Below, in pieces: positions 6,805 to 8,035 of a stretch of DNA of 8,035 nt. The stretch is taken from NCBI GenBank assembly GCA_020630035.1, contig JAHDCB010000072.1, forward strand, positions 1 to 8,035, read 5' to 3'. Numbering within the stretch: the stretch's first letter is position 1; each line of letters starts with the position of its first letter. The position numbers and the translations under genes are program-made. The notes under the pieces are model-generated. The model did not search any database, had not been told where the DNA came from, and was given only the letters and a program-made list of their open reading frames with translations. The DNA is from Gammaproteobacteria bacterium (GTDB lineage: Bacteria > Pseudomonadota > Gammaproteobacteria > Chromatiales > Chromatiaceae).

Positions 6805-7841
6805 TTAAAAAATGTTGTTTTCTTCTATGTTGCGGGCTGTTGTCCGCAATCACGCAGGCGGCATCTGAGGCCAATCTGCCACCCAGCCTGGTCAATCCGG
6901 GTTATCACGAACAACCGGCCTGGTTCACCCAGTCTTTTTTAGATCTGGGGGAAGATGTCGCCGAAGCGGCTGCAGCGGATAAACGGCTGTTGTTGTATTT
7001 TTACCAGGATGGCTGTCCTTATTGCGCGAGGCTGTTACGCGATAATTTCGGCGATCCGGACATTGCCCGTCAGGTGCAGCAACATTTCCACGTTATTGCC
7101 CTGAATATCTGGGGTGATCGGGAAGTCACTGACCTGAACCAGCAGCTCACCACTGAAAAGGCATACGCCCAGGCGCAGCGGGTGCACTATACCCCAACTC
7201 TGATCTTTCTGGATGACCAGGGCGAGACTATGTTGCGTCTGAATGGCTATCTGCCACCAGATAAATTTCGTCAGGCACTGGACTATGTCATTGCCCGTCC
7301 GCAGGCGGAACAACCGCAAGCACCATTGTCAGGCAATCGGAACACGCAACCCCTGACCCCGCTAGCGGCTGCCTTACCACACCCACTTCAACTTGACAGT
7401 AAGCCGCGTCAGCGTCCGTTACTGGTGATCTTCAGTGAACCGGACTGTGCCGATTGCACCGCCCTGCGCCAGCGACTGCAGCAGCCGGCGATCGCGACCG
7501 CCCTGACTAACCTGGATGTTGCGCTGTTGAATCGCTGGTCGCCACAAGTGGTGCAGACACCAGGTGGTGAGCGATTACCGGCGACTGCATGGGCACGTCA
7601 GTTAGGCCTGCACTTTGGCCCGAGCCTGGTATTTTTTGATCGGCAGGGTCACGAAATCTTCCGGGCAGAAACCAGCTTAGAGGCCTTTCATCTGCATGCG
7701 GTGCTGGATTATGTCATCAGCGGTGCCTACCAGTACCAGCCGAGCTTCCAGCGTTTTTTGCAACATCGTGGCGATACACTGGAGGCACGAGGCATACCGG
7801 TTGAGCTGTTAGATCCAGCCTCCGATGAGGCACAGTTCTGA
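6795..7841 (+). CDS. Exported protein with two thioredoxin-like domains (CPYC and CADC)
   Basis: The 348-residue product opens with a signal peptide: K5 K6, a hydrophobic Cys-rich core (about 7-19), and cleavage probably after the Ala at 22 or 23 (TQAAS). Domain 1 (about 42-170) contains LLLYFYQDGCPYC (65-77, redox pair C74/C77) and a cis-proline site YTPT (132-135). A Pro/Gln-rich linker (about 169-205) follows. Domain 2 (about 206-310) contains VIFSEPDCADC (pair C218/C221) and a matching FGPS site (P276). Both active sites are complete, so the protein should act as a periplasmic thiol-disulfide oxidoreductase or reductant carrier. The client is unknown; SoxW-like and DsbC/DsbG-like roles are possible. 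Four further cysteines fall in the signal peptide and should be removed. No strong ribosome-binding site precedes the tandem ATG ATG at 6795/6798. The dnaX start is only 30 bases away. Confidence 0.85.
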   Translation: MMSIKKCCFLLCCGLLSAITQAASEANLPPSLVNPGYHEQPAWFTQSFLDLGEDVAEAAAADKRLLLYFYQDGCPYCARLLRDNFGDPDIARQVQQHFHVIALNIWGDREVTDLNQQLTTEKAYAQAQRVHYTPTLIFLDDQGETMLRLNGYLPPDKFRQALDYVIARPQAEQPQAPLSGNRNTQPLTPLAAALPHPLQLDSKPRQRPLLVIFSEPDCADCTALRQRLQQPAIATALTNLDVALLNRWSPQVVQTPGGERLPATAWARQLGLHFGPSLVFFDRQGHEIFRAETSLEAFHLHAVLDYVISGAYQYQPSFQRFLQHRGDTLEARGIPVELLDPASDEAQF

Positions 7842-8035
7842 AACCCATCTGTTTCATAGCCTGTTCTGATACAACAATCTGAGCGATATGACACAGTCTG
7901 AATCTGATTACTATACAAAAATTGCACTTCAGGCGGCACGCCGGGTGTGATTCAAATTGATGTGGCGTAATAGCTGGGGTACATAAAATTCGTTTCGGCG
8001 TTACCCGTCAGGGGCTTCTCCGAGGGTCGCCAGAA
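7842..8035. other. 194-base terminal region without a convincing gene
   Basis: No long reading frame is contained here. A 20-codon frame starts at ATG 7888 and stops at 7950 with no good ribosome-binding site. On the - strand, a frame entering from the right edge stays open for 27 codons and stops at about 7953 (TGA), so the 3' end of a gene lying beyond the window cannot be excluded. A weak six-base stem (TGAAAC 7839-7844 with GTTTCA 7851-7856) covers the stop codon of the thioredoxin-like gene but lacks a U-tract. Confidence 0.5.
7997..8031. other. Bulged hairpin of unknown role
   Basis: GGCG (7997-8000) pairs with CGCC (8028-8031). After a two-base TT bulge, ACCC (8003-8006) pairs with GGGT (8024-8027). 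Inside, GGGG (8011-8014) can pair with CTCC (8018-8021) across a three-base loop with one G-T pair. No T-run follows before the window ends. I do not recognise a known riboswitch, attC site or small RNA in it. It could be a structured leader, part of a terminator, or chance pairing within coding DNA. Confidence 0.3.

Noticed and set aside
6795..6845. Lipoprotein signal for the thioredoxin-like protein because of its Cys-rich leader
   Set aside because: No Cys is preceded by the required small residue at -1 (the sequence runs LLCCG), so an ordinary cleavable signal peptide with Ala at the cut fits better.
7839..7856. TGAAAC/GTTTCA stem as terminator of the thioredoxin-like gene
   Set aside because: It has only six AT-leaning pairs, overlaps the stop codon and has no U-tract after it.
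7997..8010. Integron attC-like core in GGCGTTACCC
   Set aside because: The GTTRRRY core is not met (GTTACCC has C where purines are required) and no matching complementary core pair was found.

Overview
The window looks like a compact stretch of proteobacterial chromosome, most probably gammaproteobacterial. The support is an AlaC-type alanine transaminase and a DnaX whose C-terminal tau domain ends in the enterobacterial-like SIRPL motif. I cannot name a genus. G+C appears to rise from left to right: by hand count, bases 241-300 hold 23 G/C of 60 and bases 5581-5640 hold 40 of 60. This fits an acquired defence block beside core genes, but two 60-base samples are weak evidence.

Left part (1 to about 3500, all on +): the tail of a type I restriction-modification operon. 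It opens with the C-terminal end of a zeta-toxin-like P-loop kinase, cut by the window edge. A 61-codon partner gene follows, its start codon overlapping the kinase stop codon (TGATG). A complete hsdR follows 13 bases later; it encodes the translocase/endonuclease subunit of a type IC (EcoR124I-like) enzyme. hsdM and hsdS are not in view and are expected upstream. A hairpin at 3472-3497 separates hsdR from the convergent gene to its right.

Middle part (3504 to 6764): a small Mth938/DUF498-family gene (-) and alaC (+) diverge, with only 28 bases between their start codons. alaC converges with dnaX (-), and both stop codons are read from one palindromic TTAA (5106-5109). DnaX is full length as tau, and I see no classical A AAA AAG slippery site for making a separate gamma form.

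Right part (6765 to 8035): dnaX diverges, with 30 bases between start codons, from a gene for an exported protein with two thioredoxin-like domains (CPYC and CADC). The last 194 bases hold no convincing gene; the only structure is a hairpin at the very end.

The core genes do not form a single pathway: they cover alanine synthesis, replication clamp loading and periplasmic thiol chemistry. The coherent functional unit is the R-M operon with its embedded kinase and small partner, which is the best candidate for something under-described. Identifications come from recalled family motifs, not from searches.
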